Positions 54,434-63,209 of a stretch of 64,000 nt of DNA are shown here, piece by piece. Origin of the DNA: G963663495 sp963663495. GTDB taxonomy: Bacteria; Bacteroidota; Rhodothermia; Rhodothermales; Bin80. The stretch covers positions 310,001 through 374,000 of the forward strand of contig OY760427.1 in assembly GCA_963663495.1 (NCBI GenBank), in the 5' to 3' direction. Made by a program: the position numbers and the translations under genes. Below the pieces are notes generated by a model, which saw only the letters and a program-made list of their open reading frames with translations, made no database searches and had not been told where the DNA came from. Position 1 is the stretch's first letter. Every line of letters begins with the position of its first letter.

Positions 54434-55405
54434 TTAATTGCACAGAAAAGAGGTGCGTACGACACCCTTATATGTGCGGGCTGCCGAGGCACCCGTTGTA
54501 GTGGCGCTACCACCGATCCTGAACCCCATGCGACCTTCGGGGCCTACCAGTCGTGATGAACTGCCGGAACCTGAAAGCACCTGTTTCCAGGACCCGTTCG
54601 GCACCAGGCGCGACGACAGAAGGCTTATAAACGACACGCCCCCTCCCACTGAGGTTGGCGCCGATACCGACGCTACCACCGCGCGAGCGTTCGTAGCAAC
54701 CTCCGCTGTCGCAAACGAATATGTGCGCCCTCCACGCTGCCCACCAGAATATGTACGTCGGCCCGTTGTCGGGTTTAGGGTAACGCTCCCGGCTGTAGCA
54801 GCCTCAGCCTCTCCAAAGATAATGGCACCTCCAGAGGTCACACGACACTCCAATGGTGCGGCGGCAACAACCAGGGTGGCGCGGACCCCTACAGCGGCTC
54901 GCAAACGAGGCCCGCTCACAGTGAGCGTAACATTCGCTGTATAGGTCCCGGCAGGCGTGCGATCGGGAATGGATACGCTACCACCCAGATCCCAGAAAAC
55001 GCCTCGATCGCCATCCGCTGGAGTCTGAGAGCACGCTGCACTACTTCCTCCTGCAATAGACTCACTCCCCGCGAGAAGGCGCACGCAGGCGACGTACGGC
55101 GCCCATGGAATCGCGGTGGCACCGGACGTAAACGCCGTAGCTCTCACGGAGGCCCGGTATAACCCGCCGATCTGTAACCGGTAACCGGCGCGCACATCCA
55201 CCTCTCCACACTGTACAACACCTGCAGGAGTAGCACCGACTACCGCGCACGTGTCGCTACCCGCAACGGGCAACGGCGTCGTGGAAAAGCTGCTTCCCTG
55301 CGCAAACGCACCAAAATGTATGGGTAGCCGTTCTTGCAACTGTCCCTTTGCCATGGTGGAGCTCAGGCAAGCTACCACGACAGCTATACAGCTCTTTCTT
55401 ATCAT
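54434..55405 (-). CDS. SCPU-domain protein, possible two-domain fimbrial tip adhesin
   Basis: A 323-residue exported protein with signal peptide (MIRKSCIAVVVACLSSTMAK). Two regions show the spore-coat-U (SCPU) pattern: one in the first half with cysteines (SDTCAVVGATPAGVVQCGEV ... CSQTPADGDRGVFWDLGGSV), and one in the second half beginning LECRVTSGGAIIFGEAEAAT and ending YKGVVRTSFLCN. The two-domain form and last position in the fimbrial operon resemble the tip adhesin of archaic (Csu-like) chaperone-usher pili. Overlaps the usher gene by 4 bases. Confidence 0.75.
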   Translation of the reverse strand: MIRKSCIAVVVACLSSTMAKGQLQERLPIHFGAFAQGSSFSTTPLPVAGSDTCAVVGATPAGVVQCGEVDVRAGYRLQIGGLYRASVRATAFTSGATAIPWAPYVACVRLLAGSESIAGGSSAACSQTPADGDRGVFWDLGGSVSIPDRTPAGTYTANVTLTVSGPRLRAAVGVRATLVVAAAPLECRVTSGGAIIFGEAEAATAGSVTLNPTTGRRTYSGGQRGGRTYSFATAEVATNARAVVASVSAPTSVGGGVSFISLLSSRLVPNGSWKQVLSGSGSSSRLVGPEGRMGFRIGGSATTTGASAARTYKGVVRTSFLCN

Positions 55406-57585
55406 GGCACCGTGATCGCTACTTCCATCCTCTCCACCGCCGGCGGCACCATGAGCTCCTGTACGGCAAGTATCTCACCAGAAACCACGTCCCGCAGCTG
55501 CAGCATGTAGCGGCCCGGAGACAACCGGAGCGAAAACCCTCCGTCGCGATAGATGGGTGCCGAAGCTATGTCATCCGCGTCCTGCAGTACCTTAACCTCA
55601 AGCCGAGATGCAGCACGATCCCAAATCGCAACACGACCGGCAATATGCGCCGGTCGCACCAACGGGATATCTATAATCTTGGTCTGACCTGGGTCAGCAA
55701 GAAAACTGAACGTATACCCAGGTAGCGGATGCAACATAGGATCCCGGATTGAAGATGCAAGAATCTGCACCTGGTAGGCCGTAAATGACTCTAGGCTATG
55801 TGCGCGCAACGTGCCTTGGGTCGTTCTGCGAAGCGTTGCATGGAACAGTTGTGCCTCCACCTCTGGCAACAACTCCCCACGATCCAGTTGATTATTGCCG
55901 TTGCGATCCTCGTAGATTCTAAGAATCGCACTGCTACGCGGAACAGCCTCATCAGACAAGTGCACCCGTGGTCCGATCGCGACGCTGCCGCTGAGGGTAT
56001 GCATATGATGGCCTGCTCCATCACGATTCGAACCAAGGGCTGCAATGCCGATGTTGGCGCGAAGCGTAGCACCTACATGGACAGACTTTTGGCGCGCATC
56101 ATACGTGGTATTAACACCGAGCGAGACGCGTCGAAGTGAAGCGTGCCCCTCTACTACCCATAGCTGCAAATGACGCCCCTGGGTCACACCCGCTGAAACC
56201 CTCCCTGCCACGTGGCCTACCATTCCCGCGTGACCGACCATAGCACGTAGATGCTGATAAACCGGTAATGATCTGTAATGCTGCCGGGAATACCCAACCT
56301 CGGCCGTTACCCCCGTCTGTCCGAAGTAGGATGCCCGTTGTTGAACGAGACTTCCCGAAACGTCAACCGAAGCTGCAAACAGGCCGTTCAGTCCCCTATG
56401 GTGACCCGTGAGCAGCGCCCGAAGCTGCCGGCGCTCCGAAGTGTAGGAAACGTCGGCTCTCATGCGAGGCTGTACAAAGTACATCTGTGCCCGCAGTCGG
56501 CTACTAATAGCATCAATGTCAAACGCTGCGATGGTGGAGCGCCATGGACTTGCTACCGCACCTAGCCAAAGGCGCTGATAGTGGTACTCCTCGCCCTCGG
56601 CTCGGAGCGTTAGCCTCGGCAGTAAACCATATGATGTGGTAAGGCGCGTGCGGTCACGGGTGAACACGGCATCGTAATACAGACGCTTATGTTCGACCTG
56701 CTCAACAGCCGTAAACACATGATGCCGTTCTTCGCGCTCGCCCCCTGAAGCTGGCGAGCGGTGCAGCACAGTCACATCGGTACTACCATAGTAGATTGGC
56801 ACGACAAGGCGATACCGTCCACCACTATCCGCAACCACCCTGTCAACCACCACTCCAGAGATTGCTGCCTCAACAAGGGCATGCGGCTCTGTACGTCCTC
56901 CAATACTACTGCGACGATGCAGGTGCTGGCTACCCAGAGGGCTGTTAGAGAGGCGCACCTCCCGGCTATACCGCGTGCGTGCGATTGTGACAGACGTGGC
57001 AACACGCTTAAACGGAAGATCCAACATGTAACTCAGACTGCCAGCCTCGCCTTGTAACGAACCCCCAAGGGTTGATACTGTATAGCGGGTGTTGGCGACC
57101 ACTTCCCTCCGTCCACCCCACGTCACATCGTAAGCTGCCACTGCGCCTCCCAGGATGCGTCGCTGTCTGCCATAACGTAACGGCCCGGGAGCCTGACCGG
57201 GAAGCGCTGTCTGTGGAACCAGGATTCTAGTATCAAATCGCTCAGCCGCGGAGGAGAGCATCAGGCTGAGGCGCTTCTCATCAAAAAACATGTCAGCCCC
57301 GAACGAGCGAGCCAGGATATCTAGGCGAACCAATGGGACCTCACGGTCTGCAAGCTCAACGCGGTATCTCCGTACCGCATCGTGCAATTCGATATGCGTG
57401 CTATCAACAGCGGTGTGGTAGCCAAGGATTTTGAAGAGGCGCGCAGCGTTAACAAAAAACTGCTCCCCATCATGGTATGCCGGGACAAGCTCCTGTAAAC
57501 CCGGCGCTTCCACCATCAGCGGTACCTCGTGCAACACGGGCTGGGCGAACACCAAATGGGACATCAGCAGCAACCCCCAGCGCAT
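55402..57585 (-). CDS. Usher-like outer-membrane protein
   Basis: A 727-residue protein in the usher position of an SCPU fimbria operon. The ATG at 57585 opens a signal peptide (MRWGLLLMSHLVFAQP) 4 bases after the chaperone stop; the longer frame overlaps the chaperone. An N-terminal domain (LVPAYHDGEQFFVNAARLFK) like the usher N-terminus precedes ~450 residues of alternating beta pattern consistent with a barrel. C-terminal beta domains follow, including RIYEDRNGNNQLDRGELLPE (calcium-loop-like) and a carboxypeptidase-regulatory-like end. Conserved FimD/PapC motifs are weak, so it may be a divergent usher of the Bacteroidota type. It would thread pilins across the outer membrane. Confidence 0.7.
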   Translation of the reverse strand: MRWGLLLMSHLVFAQPVLHEVPLMVEAPGLQELVPAYHDGEQFFVNAARLFKILGYHTAVDSTHIELHDAVRRYRVELADREVPLVRLDILARSFGADMFFDEKRLSLMLSSAAERFDTRILVPQTALPGQAPGPLRYGRQRRILGGAVAAYDVTWGGRREVVANTRYTVSTLGGSLQGEAGSLSYMLDLPFKRVATSVTIARTRYSREVRLSNSPLGSQHLHRRSSIGGRTEPHALVEAAISGVVVDRVVADSGGRYRLVVPIYYGSTDVTVLHRSPASGGEREERHHVFTAVEQVEHKRLYYDAVFTRDRTRLTTSYGLLPRLTLRAEGEEYHYQRLWLGAVASPWRSTIAAFDIDAISSRLRAQMYFVQPRMRADVSYTSERRQLRALLTGHHRGLNGLFAASVDVSGSLVQQRASYFGQTGVTAEVGYSRQHYRSLPVYQHLRAMVGHAGMVGHVAGRVSAGVTQGRHLQLWVVEGHASLRRVSLGVNTTYDARQKSVHVGATLRANIGIAALGSNRDGAGHHMHTLSGSVAIGPRVHLSDEAVPRSSAILRIYEDRNGNNQLDRGELLPEVEAQLFHATLRRTTQGTLRAHSLESFTAYQVQILASSIRDPMLHPLPGYTFSFLADPGQTKIIDIPLVRPAHIAGRVAIWDRAASRLEVKVLQDADDIASAPIYRDGGFSLRLSPGRYMLQLRDVVSGEILAVQELMVPPAVERMEVAITVP

Positions 57586-57589
57586 GCGC

Positions 57590-58366
57590 TTACCAGGCGA
57601 GTTCAATTGGAGCAGGCAACACCAGCCGGCTGCGCACATCGTTCGGTACGCCCGGGTATGCAGCGTCGAATCGCACCTGCAGTGGTCCACTGCCTATTGA
57701 CTCAACCACCTCAACTTCTACGGTGCGACGCGTGTACACAGCACTTTCCGCCCTGCCAACCATATGGCCATCGCTCCAGATCGTTACGCCACCCACAAAC
57801 GGGAAGGTGGATTGATTGGTCAGAAGTAAATTGACACGGCCTTTACTTTTCTGAACTATGCGCGCCTCCAGGGCTGCCCCGCCGTGCCCCTTGATAAGTA
57901 CAATAGGAGCGACGAGACTGTAGACAATGCTGAGCGCGGATGCTACCGCAGGTATCTGGTCTGCCGTCACGGCAGCACGTTCCTGCATTTCAAAATTCAT
58001 GAGTGCGATATGGGCACCATCAGCGACATCTTCAACGCCGCGTACCATAAACCGCACATGCTGATCGTTCCCCGGCCCCAGCACGATCCGATCCGGAAAG
58101 AATGTCAAACGTGCGGCGAGGTCACCAAGCGATCCTGCCTCTCCCAATGTTACGAACGTGGCGGCAGAATCCGACTCAATCACGCCATACCGTGCAAGGA
58201 GCACCACTTCAATGCTGGTGTCCCCGCCGTTATGAAGGGCGAAGAATCCGTGGGGCTCGCGTTCAGTGATGTAAACATATGCAGGCGTTACACTTAGACT
58301 GGCCTGTGCTAAAGCTAGGATTGGTGCGAGTGTGCCAAACAGCAGAAGAACCAGCAGGCGCATCAT
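57590..58366 (-). CDS. Periplasmic pilus chaperone (PapD-like)
   Basis: A 258-residue exported protein: signal peptide (MMRLLVLLLFGTLAPILALA), then an Ig-like fold with ASLSVTPAYVYITEREPHGF, a long central domain with FFPDRIVLGPGNDQHVRFMV (the conserved region before the G1 strand) and a second domain (VNLLLTNQSTFPFVGGVTIW). This matches fimbrial chaperones that complete pilin folds by donor-strand complementation. It lies between pilin and usher genes, as in Csu-type operons. Confidence 0.8.
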   Translation of the reverse strand: MMRLLVLLLFGTLAPILALAQASLSVTPAYVYITEREPHGFFALHNGGDTSIEVVLLARYGVIESDSAATFVTLGEAGSLGDLAARLTFFPDRIVLGPGNDQHVRFMVRGVEDVADGAHIALMNFEMQERAAVTADQIPAVASALSIVYSLVAPIVLIKGHGGAALEARIVQKSKGRVNLLLTNQSTFPFVGGVTIWSDGHMVGRAESAVYTRRTVEVEVVESIGSGPLQVRFDAAYPGVPNDVRSRLVLPAPIELAW

Positions 58367-58368
58367 TC

Positions 58369-58887
58369 TTAAAGAGGAATTACGCGTACCCGCAGCCGTC
58401 CACCATACCGGCCGGCGGGCGTGCTAAGGAGATGGACGGCCCCACCAAATCGAAAGCTGGTACAACCGGAAGGACCCAGAATACCTTGTATGACAACGTT
58501 ACCCGACAACTCTTCGAATCCGCTCTCTCGGCAACTTGCATTGCGCGCCCACCGCAGGCCAAATGATACCCGTCCGGCAGCACCGGTAAGGAGGGGCCAA
58601 GGCTCAATCGCCACTGCGTAGGCGCCTTTGGCTGGACCAGACAGCGATAATTCACCCAATGCGTGCCGCCCCGATACCTTGCCGGAAATTTCGCCCGTTA
58701 CCGGATCCAGATCAACACGCCCGGCATCAGGGCGCTGCTCTGCAAAGTCGACCTCTGCGCTCGTGATTGTTACGGTAAGCGACGGAGGCAGCACATCCAA
58801 GCGCACATCCACTGTGGCCGCTTCTTGCGCCCCGGCCTGTGTCACCGACAATGCCGCGAAAACCGCAAGTCCATACGTCAGTTGCAT
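58369..58887 (-). CDS. SCPU-like fimbrial subunit
   Basis: A 172-residue exported protein: signal peptide (MQLTYGLAVFAALSVTQAGA), then a beta-rich domain (LTVTITSAEVDFAEQRPDAG ... FRFGGAVHLLSTPAGRYGGR) resembling the spore-coat-U/pilin fold; it ends RVRVIPL without the terminal Cys of the next subunit. Overlaps the upstream subunit gene by 10 bases. Probably a minor or adaptor subunit. Confidence 0.7.
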   Translation of the reverse strand: MQLTYGLAVFAALSVTQAGAQEAATVDVRLDVLPPSLTVTITSAEVDFAEQRPDAGRVDLDPVTGEISGKVSGRHALGELSLSGPAKGAYAVAIEPWPLLTGAAGRVSFGLRWARNASCRESGFEELSGNVVIQGILGPSGCTSFRFGGAVHLLSTPAGRYGGRLRVRVIPL

Positions 58888-59435
58888 GTCGCGCTCGTCT
58901 TGATGGTGCCGGTGTAACTACCGTTAGGATCGCTGAGACCAATACCGCTTACCGTGCCGCCGAAGCGAAAATACCGCGTGAAGGTAGTGCCTACGCCGCG
59001 TGATGTGCCGGAATAGCTGGAGCCGTTGACAGAACTATAGCTGCCGTTCGGTTGCAGGCTCTGAGCCCACGAGCCACTGAACCCCAATGAACCTCCAGAG
59101 CGCGTAAGCGAACCCGGAAACGTCCGTGACAGGGAGTAACTTGCCACATTGCTTCCATTAATTCGCACTTGTCCTACTGTCGCACTGCCAGACGCCAGGA
59201 CATCCGTCACGGTCCTTGTTCCAGTGGTAGCACTGATAGCTACGCTTCCGGTGCCCGATGAAGGCTTTTGAATAGTACCATAACCAAGGTCGGAGGATAC
59301 CGTCAGCCCACAAACCGGCGATGGTGCTACGAGCGTAATGCTGACATCCACATTTGACGACTGTCCGTGCACAAGGTGTGCGGGTCCGGCTGCCAGCACG
59401 AACAGGAACAGAGGCAGGCAGAGTAGAGACTTCAT
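58878..59435 (-). CDS. SCPU-domain major fimbrial subunit
   Basis: A 185-residue exported protein. The ATG at 59435 is used; the frame upstream begins with TTG. After the signal (MKSLLCLPLFLFVLAAGPAH) comes the SCPU domain with APSPVCGLTVSSDLGYGTIQ, SGTGSVAISATTGTRTV, and a C-terminus SYTGTIKTSATCN typical of Csu-type pilins (TxxxxSATC). It is Ser/Gly/Thr-rich. Probably the main structural subunit. Confidence 0.8.
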   Translation of the reverse strand: MKSLLCLPLFLFVLAAGPAHLVHGQSSNVDVSITLVAPSPVCGLTVSSDLGYGTIQKPSSGTGSVAISATTGTRTVTDVLASGSATVGQVRINGSNVASYSLSRTFPGSLTRSGGSLGFSGSWAQSLQPNGSYSSVNGSSYSGTSRGVGTTFTRYFRFGGTVSGIGLSDPNGSYTGTIKTSATCN

Positions 59436-59446
59436 AAGCGGGGAAT

Positions 59447-60130
59447 TCAAGGGGTATGGGTTGTAGGTGCTGCTGAATCAGCGCATGGTTGTGTATCAAG
59501 CATGCCATCCCGCTGGCTTGCTACCAGGCACCCGGAGGCATCCCGGAAACGCATTACGAATGCAGGACGGGCAAAGGAAAACATCTGGCCATCGTTGGTG
59601 CACGCACGCCCCGGACGATAGCGCATGGAGGCAGGATCATAGTTCCACATTTCCAGTCGCAGGCCGGTGGCGCCGCGCGCCAGGCGCATTTTTATGTTTT
59701 CGCCGCCGTAGTAGTGCTCCACCGCAGCTAGCACATCGGCCGACAAGGCTCCTTGTGCATCTTGGCGCGAATGAGCATCCTCAGCCATCCGCGCCCCCTC
59801 ATCAACAGTGGCATCAAGGCGGTAGTCCGTCTCAATTTCCCATGTCTTCATTACATCCTGAAGGCGGCGCGGCACATCGGCACCGACCAAGTAAGTTTCA
59901 AGGGAGGGATAGAGTATCAGCGTGTCGTCCGGGCCGTAGCCGTTGGCCGTGAGGTCAACCACCTCCATGCGTGCGAGCTTGTCCGGTACCGGAATCAGTA
60001 GCTCGTGCAGGATAAGCTCCATTACCGCCGGGTCCGCAACACGCGCAACCGGGCGCGTCAGCTGATCAAAATCCTGCGCCGCTGCGCCACTCCCCGTAAG
60101 CACGAGGACGATGATGAATGCTTTGCGCAT
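59447..60130 (-). CDS. Exported protein of unknown function in fimbrial operon
   Basis: A 227-residue protein with a signal peptide from the ATG at 60130 (MRKAFIIVLVLTGSGAAAQD). Mature sequence holds LILHELLIPVPDKLARMEVV, a helical middle (LQDVMKTWEIETDYRLDATV) and a C-terminal beta part with two cysteine pairs (GRACTNDGQMF, DASGCLVASQ). No family recognised. It overlaps neither neighbour but lies within 5-15 bases of both, so it is probably part of the fimbrial operon. Confidence 0.6.
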   Translation of the reverse strand: MRKAFIIVLVLTGSGAAAQDFDQLTRPVARVADPAVMELILHELLIPVPDKLARMEVVDLTANGYGPDDTLILYPSLETYLVGADVPRRLQDVMKTWEIETDYRLDATVDEGARMAEDAHSRQDAQGALSADVLAAVEHYYGGENIKMRLARGATGLRLEMWNYDPASMRYRPGRACTNDGQMFSFARPAFVMRFRDASGCLVASQRDGMLDTQPCADSAAPTTHTP

Positions 60131-60134
60131 GCAG

Positions 60135-60638
60135 TTAAGGCCTAGGTAGAAGGAACCGGGCATCCCGCATGGCATGGATTATGCTTATACGGACAGGAAT
60201 ACTGGTCAGGAGGCGCCGGCGCCAAACGGACGGCTCCGGCAGCGGCACGGTATGTTCTATTGTATAGGAGTAGCAGCGCCCATCTCCCTCACCAAAGAGA
60301 TGCACAGGTCTTAGGGACCGAAACTGCTGCTCCAGCGGGTCGTCTAGAAGGGCAATCTCACGATTCAACGAAGCATACCAGTATGTTATGGCATCGCACC
60401 TGCCAATCCTGTCAATCAGCACATGCAGGTCGCTCCGCAACATTTCGGCGGCCAGAAACCGTGTTAGATTGTGGTCAGCACTGTCACTGAATGCCTTGGA
60501 GTTTCCAAGCCTCTGGTCAATATCAGAGACCGGCAATGCCGTGCGGACGTAGGATGAGCCCTCGCGAATGCCGCATCCGCAGGAGCCAATGAACACCAAG
60601 ACGGGAAGAAACCCCACTACGAGTCGTCGACTGATCAT
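60135..60638 (-). CDS. Probable lipoprotein, first gene of fimbrial operon
   Basis: A ~167-residue protein beginning MISRRLVVGFLPVLVFIGSC, with a lipobox-like IGSC. The rest (DHNLTRFLAAEMLRSDLHVL, GRCDAITYWYASLNREIALL) is unassigned. An ATG at 60647 is an alternative start. It is read in the same direction as the fimbrial genes and ends 4 bases before the next start. Confidence 0.55.
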   Translation of the reverse strand: MISRRLVVGFLPVLVFIGSCGCGIREGSSYVRTALPVSDIDQRLGNSKAFSDSADHNLTRFLAAEMLRSDLHVLIDRIGRCDAITYWYASLNREIALLDDPLEQQFRSLRPVHLFGEGDGRCYSYTIEHTVPLPEPSVWRRRLLTSIPVRISIIHAMRDARFLLPRP

Positions 60639-60656
60639 GAACAACATTCTTTCCAC

Positions 60657-60910
60657 ACATGTTATCCATTTTGATCAGGCAGGAAACCCTCGCATTGCTA
60701 CAACCTCGGCAAGATCAGCATCAGCCAGAACGCATAGATGGCCACTTACCCAGGGTGACCAAATTCCCGATTTCGGCGTGAGGAAGGTGTCATCATGTTG
60801 ACGCTTGCCTTCATGATAGAGGATGAGGGGCCCTGCGCAGGCATATTTTGGCATTTCGACCGGTGTTCTAATCCTTTTTTAGGCTAGCCTCTCGCGGCGA
60901 GCGAACCGTA
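60657..60910. other. Spacer between fimbrial operon and group II intron
   Basis: No recognisable gene. The sequence CAGGGTGACCAAATTCCC near 60750 recalls IS21-type remnants but is too short to assign. The last part holds a T-run and a short perfect hairpin (CTCGC-G-GCGAG) just before the intron, resembling the terminator-like sites favoured by some group II introns. The promoter of the fimbrial operon should also lie here on the minus strand. Confidence 0.4.
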
Positions 60911-61566
60911 GTGCGTGCCAGATGCGTGCTAAGAAGACTCACTGATGTTAAGTATGATTTGATTTTCGAGTAGTCATGCTACGTAAGGGATGGAGGTAGG
61001 CCCTCCAGAGCCGCTGTAGAGGCGGAGGCTCTAAACTGCCGGCTGCTGCGCTGTTCAAGAGGCAGTGTGGTGAGCGAGACGAGAAAAGGTAGAGGTAGGA
61101 CTTTGTCAGGTACGAGCCACGGGGTTGAATGCAAATGAACCACTGCCGAAGTGTCGAAAGAGCTTGGACGATGTCAAAACCAAGGGTGTGCCAAGAAGAC
61201 AAAAGGAGTGCGCCAGGCTAACTGGCAAGGTATAGCGGGTGAAAGTCCCGTAATATGAAGCTACAACCAAGTACATATTTCCGCGAGCCGTGCGTGGCTA
61301 CTCGTGAGGGTAGACGCGAAGCGTCGGTAGCGGTGCGTGTGGCCAGGGACATGGAGCATCGAAAGACTTCTTGTTCGGGTTGCCGAGGCTCTTCCTTTGG
61401 TCGAAGGCAACATGTCCGTCATCGTTATGGTAAGACGGCGGACAGGCCCGCGGTGTCCGAGACCCCATGGACGCACGTACATACCTTGTCGGGACCTGGG
61501 AGGTCTTCATACTGTCCTGCAGTCGTGCGGGACCGCGAAGGAAAGGTGGAGACACCGTAACCGGAG

Positions 61567-63075
61567 ATGCACGGTATGAAGAAGTCAGACGACAGCATAG
61601 TAGCGATGAATGCTGCGAACAAAGGGGACGATACCCTGGCGGAGCAGCGGGAGCGAAGGCTGTCGCCCGAGGGGAAATCGCGAGATCCTACCACGCACCA
61701 GGCGCAGAAATGGGCTCGCGTGTCACAGGGGAAGGAGCGGTTACGGGAGTTCGTGAAGCGAAACCCAGCGGAGCGTCTCACGACGTTACTGCACCATGTC
61801 AGCATGGAAGCGCTTAGGACCGCCTTCCACGCGCAGAAGTGTGAAGCGGCACCGGGAGTGGATGGTATGACATGGGAGAGGTACGCGGAGGATTTGGAGG
61901 ACCGTATGACGGACCTTCACCGACGTGTACATACAGGAGCGTACCGGGCGACCCCGTCCAAGCGGGTAGAGATACCCAAGCCGGACGGAGGTACACGACC
62001 GCTTGGCATGGCTGCACTGGAGGACAAGATCGTCCAGAGGGCTGTGGTGGAACGTATACTGACTCCGATTTTCGAGGAGGAGTTTGTGGGTTTCAGCTAT
62101 GGGTTCCGGCCGAAGCGCAGCGCGCACGACGCGTTGGATGCTTTGGCATACGTGATAGAGCGTCGCAAGGTCAACTACATTGTGGACGCCGACATTCGCA
62201 AGTTCTTTGACACGGTAAACCAGGAGTGGCTTATCCGCTTCTTGGAGCATCGTATTGCGGATAAGCGGGTGATTCGGTTGATCATCAAGTGGTTGAAGGC
62301 GGGCGTGATGGTAGATGGGATGTGGCGGGATAGTGAGGAGGGTACACCGCAGGGTGCGGTGATTTCCCCTATACTGGCCAACATTTATCTTCATTACGTG
62401 TTGGATCTTTGGACCGATGCATGGCGCAAGTCACAGCGGAGTGCGGGGGAGGTCTACATCATTCGTTATGCGGATGATTTCGTGGTGTGTTTCCAGTACG
62501 AGGGGACAGCGCAACGTTATCTGCGTGCACTGCGGGATCGGCTTGATACGTTCGGGTTGAGACTGCATCCGGGGAAGACTCGTCTGATTGAATTCGGGCG
62601 ACATGCCGAGGAAGATCGCAGGAAGCGTGGTGAGGGTCGACCGGAGACATTCGACTTTCTGGGATTTACGCATTACTGTCGTAGAGATCGGAGGGGGCGA
62701 TTTAGTCTTGGTCGTAAGCCGATAGCCAAGCGTATGGCTCGTTTTCTGAAGCGCGTGAAGGGGCAGCTGATTCGCCGCATGCACCGCCCGGTGCATGAGA
62801 CGGGGAAATGGTTGGGGCGGGTGCTCAACGGATGGTTGAATTACTATGCCGTACCGACGAGTTACCGGTACCTTGCGAGCTGCTACATCCGGCTGTACTG
62901 GATATGGATGCGTGTGTTACGACGACGTTCCCAGCGGGATCGTACGACGTGGGACACGATGGACAAGCTCACTGCGATACACTGGCCGAAGTTGGAGATC
63001 CGGCACCCATGGCCTTCCACACGATTCACCGTTAAGCGCGCTGGCGCGACCCAAGGGAGGAGCCGGATGCGTTAA
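61567..63075 (+). CDS. ltrA: Group II intron-encoded reverse transcriptase/maturase
   Basis: A 502-residue RT-maturase; the Met at 61576 is an alternative start. RT blocks: EIPKPDGGTRPLGMAALEDK, GFSYGFRPKRSAHDALDALA, DADIRKFFDTVNQEWL, EGTPQGAVISPILANIYLHY and the catalytic YADDFVVCF near residue 300; then the thumb/X maturase (GRVLNGWLNYYAVPTSYRYL, YIRLYWIWMRVLRRRSQRDR). No C-terminal HNH endonuclease domain is evident. It splices the intron RNA and copies it into new DNA sites. The stop codon falls inside domain V (63073-63075), so ORF and ribozyme core overlap. Confidence 0.93.
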   Translation: MHGMKKSDDSIVAMNAANKGDDTLAEQRERRLSPEGKSRDPTTHQAQKWARVSQGKERLREFVKRNPAERLTTLLHHVSMEALRTAFHAQKCEAAPGVDGMTWERYAEDLEDRMTDLHRRVHTGAYRATPSKRVEIPKPDGGTRPLGMAALEDKIVQRAVVERILTPIFEEEFVGFSYGFRPKRSAHDALDALAYVIERRKVNYIVDADIRKFFDTVNQEWLIRFLEHRIADKRVIRLIIKWLKAGVMVDGMWRDSEEGTPQGAVISPILANIYLHYVLDLWTDAWRKSQRSAGEVYIIRYADDFVVCFQYEGTAQRYLRALRDRLDTFGLRLHPGKTRLIEFGRHAEEDRRKRGEGRPETFDFLGFTHYCRRDRRGRFSLGRKPIAKRMARFLKRVKGQLIRRMHRPVHETGKWLGRVLNGWLNYYAVPTSYRYLASCYIRLYWIWMRVLRRRSQRDRTTWDTMDKLTAIHWPKLEIRHPWPSTRFTVKRAGATQGRSRMR

Positions 63076-63093
63076 CGCGCACGTCCGGATCTG
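63060..63093 (+). ncRNA. Group II intron domain V
   Basis: The 34 nt begin with the catalytic AGC region (GAGCCGGATGCG) and return with CGCGCACGTCCGGATCTG, matching the canonical GAGCCGUAUGCG...CGCACGUACGGUUC layout. The tip is TTAA rather than the usual GAAA loop. Confidence 0.8.
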
Positions 63094-63185
63094 TCCGGGG
63101 GGCCCGGGGCGACTCGGGTCCCTACCGGTATGTGCGCCAGGCTAACTCTACCGTTCAACCGGTATCCCTACTTAACATTGTAATT

Positions 63186-63209
63186 CATGCCGCTTAGATT
63201 GGCGGCATG
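63186..63209 (+). promoter_or_regulatory. Hairpin overlapping the start codon of the DruA-domain gene
   Basis: CATGCCGC and GCGGCATG form a perfect 8-bp inverted repeat with an 8-base loop; the second arm contains the ATG of the gene at 63207. It could block translation initiation, serve as an operator, or belong to the end of the insertion sequence. Confidence 0.55.

Larger units (their letters stand above)
60911..63125 (+). mobile_element. Group II intron with reverse transcriptase
   Basis: The 5' end is proposed at GTGCG (60911), a GUGYG-type start; the ~650 nt before the ORF contain domain I-like elements (ATGAACCACTGCCGAAG, GGGTGAAAGTCCCG at ~61238). Domain V is recognised at 63060-63093 (GAGCCGGATGCG ... 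CGCGCACGTCCGGATCTG), and a domain VI-like hairpin with GGGCCC-rich arms ends near CCTAC (63125). Both borders are approximate. A GTGCG at 61208 is an alternative 5' start, less likely because domain-I-like sequence precedes it. Confidence 0.75.

Noticed and set aside
60740..60800. IS21-like terminal remnant
   Set aside because: Only a short stretch recalls such ends and no istA/istB coding remnant accompanies it.
61208..61212. GTGCG as the 5' end of the group II intron
   Set aside because: Domain-I-like sequence (ATGAACCACTGCCGAAG and following) lies upstream of it, so 60911 is preferred; the alternative is kept as a finding.
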